Below the pieces are notes generated by a model. That model ran no database searches. It had not been told where the DNA came from and saw only the letters and a list, made by a program, of their open reading frames with translations. From positions 1 to 7,048 of the forward strand of contig CASBRC010000496.1 in the NCBI GenBank assembly GCA_949128015.1: a DNA stretch of 7,048 bases. Direction: 5' to 3'. Position 1 is the first letter of the stretch; each line of letters starts with the position of its first letter. Origin of the DNA: Synechococcales cyanobacterium PMM_0003. GTDB taxonomy: Bacteria; Cyanobacteriota; Cyanobacteriia; Pseudanabaenales; Pseudanabaenaceae. Below are positions 6,454 through 7,048 of the stretch, in pieces. The position numbers and the translations under genes are program-made.

Positions 6454-6987
6454 TCAATAGGGCTTAACTGTATATTCATCAAGGATCTCTCTTCCGCGTC
6501 GAGTCAGTGTTTCAGAGCCTTCTAGCATTAGCAAATATTGACCACGATCTAAACAACTACGACAGGAAATTGATAGGTTGCTTTTAAAAAACCAGCCATA
6601 GAAAGTACCAATTGTCCCGCCAATGACGATCCCAATCAGTCCAGATGTAGATGCGATCGTTAATAATGCTTGCGACCAGTCAAGATTGGGTAATTTGATC
6701 CCGAAGATCATGTATAGGATCATCCCCATGAGGGTGCTAATTACGCCAATCCAAAACATTCCTCGTTTGGCATAGCGCCATGTAGTGTAAGTAGGATTAA
6801 ATAAACCCACACTATCGGGGCTACTGTAACCTTTGCCGACTAAAGCGAGATGCTCTGGCGAGATGCCATGACATTGAAGCAAGCGATATGCTTCAAAAGC
6901 TGAAGACTCGTCTGGTAAGACGGCAATCATCAGTCGAGAATGCTTTGAACGTGTGTGAGTCACAAGTGAGCCTGCTATCAAATGCAT
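6454..6987 (-). CDS. Small two-helix membrane protein with YflT-like N-terminal segment, function unknown
   Basis: I recognise no named gene. With the ATG at 6987 the protein has 177 residues. Residues 19-52 (RLMIAVLPDESSAFEAYRLL, then a GISPEHLALVGKGY stretch) resemble the ferredoxin-like 'ageing of residue pairs' unit of heat-induced stress proteins of the YflT family, where a strand, a helix over a D/E-A-F pattern and a second strand recur. Two membrane segments follow, about 77-96 and 107-133. The second has a glycine zipper (GLIGIVIGGTIGTFYG). The C-terminal tail (about 148-170, YLLMLEGSETLTRRGREIL) looks like a second strand-helix unit, so both ends would lie on the same side, probably the cytoplasm. 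A further ATG at 6930 would start directly at IAVLPDES; the longer form is preferred because relatives usually have a short basic lead (THTRSKHSRL). The GTG at 7035 falls inside a hairpin and is unlikely. The gene ends 78 bases before the kinase. Confidence 0.75.
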   Translation of the reverse strand: MHLIAGSLVTHTRSKHSRLMIAVLPDESSAFEAYRLLQCHGISPEHLALVGKGYSSPDSVGLFNPTYTTWRYAKRGMFWIGVISTLMGMILYMIFGIKLPNLDWSQALLTIASTSGLIGIVIGGTIGTFYGWFFKSNLSISCRSCLDRGQYLLMLEGSETLTRRGREILDEYTVKPY

Positions 6988-7029
6988 GTTTGAGTCAAAA
7001 TCTAGAAATAGAAAAACCAAAAAGCTGTG

Positions 7030-7048
7030 GCGCACGCTGTGCGTGCGC
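7030..7048 (-). terminator. Hairpin at the right edge, likely end of an unseen upstream gene
   Basis: GCGCACGC (7030-7037) and GCGTGCGC (7041-7048) pair perfectly around a three-base loop (ACA on the minus strand). The stem may continue beyond the edge. Read on the minus strand, the stem is followed after five bases by CTTTTT, so it could terminate a gene lying to the right. It shares the triloop-closed-by-GC design of the two other hairpins, but its loop is ACA rather than GAA. Confidence 0.5.

Noticed and set aside
6988..7035. GTG start at 7035 for the small membrane protein
   Set aside because: The codon lies within the stem of the edge hairpin, and the extra residues (hydrophobic FLVFLFLDF stretch) do not belong to the conserved part; ATG 6987 is more plausible, though a short signal-like extension cannot be fully excluded.
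1..7048. CRISPR array, tRNA or rRNA genes, transposase or integrase remnants
   Set aside because: No regularly spaced repeats, no cloverleaf-like sequence and no transposase-like reading frames were seen on either strand.

Overview
The window looks cyanobacterial. It carries thirteen copies of the HIP1 octamer GCGATCGC in 7 kb, where chance would give about 0.1. Its largest gene is a hybrid sensor kinase of the GAF/PAS-rich cyanobacterial type, and genes mostly lack Shine-Dalgarno sequences. The two long perfect hairpins with a GCGAAGC core make me think of filamentous forms such as Pseudanabaena, but that genus guess is weak. All four genes lie on the minus strand, so transcription runs from high to low coordinates.

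In transcription order: (1) A perfect hairpin at the right edge (7030-7048) probably belongs to the end of an unseen upstream gene. (2) A small two-helix membrane protein (6454-6987) has an N-terminal segment like stress proteins of the YflT type; its function is unknown. (3) A 78-base spacer holds a perfect 13-bp tandem repeat just before the kinase start. (4) A 1324-residue hybrid histidine kinase (2401-6375) has the order REC-GAF-PAS-PAS-PAS-GAF-HisKA-HATPase-REC. (5) A 23-bp perfect inverted repeat swallows the kinase's last codons and stop. (6) A glutathione S-transferase-like protein (1685-2341) carries a Cys-Pro-Tyr active-site motif. (7) A 20-bp perfect inverted repeat with a U-tract contains that gene's stop codon and acts as terminator. 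(8) purH (1-1551) makes IMP in the last two purine steps; its final few codons lie beyond the left edge.

No shared pathway is evident. Kinase and transferase are close enough to be co-transcribed if the hairpin between them is leaky, while purH sits behind a convincing terminator and has its own leader and ribosome binding site. No response regulator with a DNA-binding output and no HPt protein is present, so the kinase's target lies elsewhere.

The most notable points are: a first GAF domain in the kinase that keeps the Cys-His pair used by cyanobacteriochromes to attach a bilin, plus a second cysteine about 30 residues upstream in a DXCF-like position; and the two long hairpins whose arms include host-gene coding sequence and stop codons, suggesting they grew in place rather than being inserted as fixed units.
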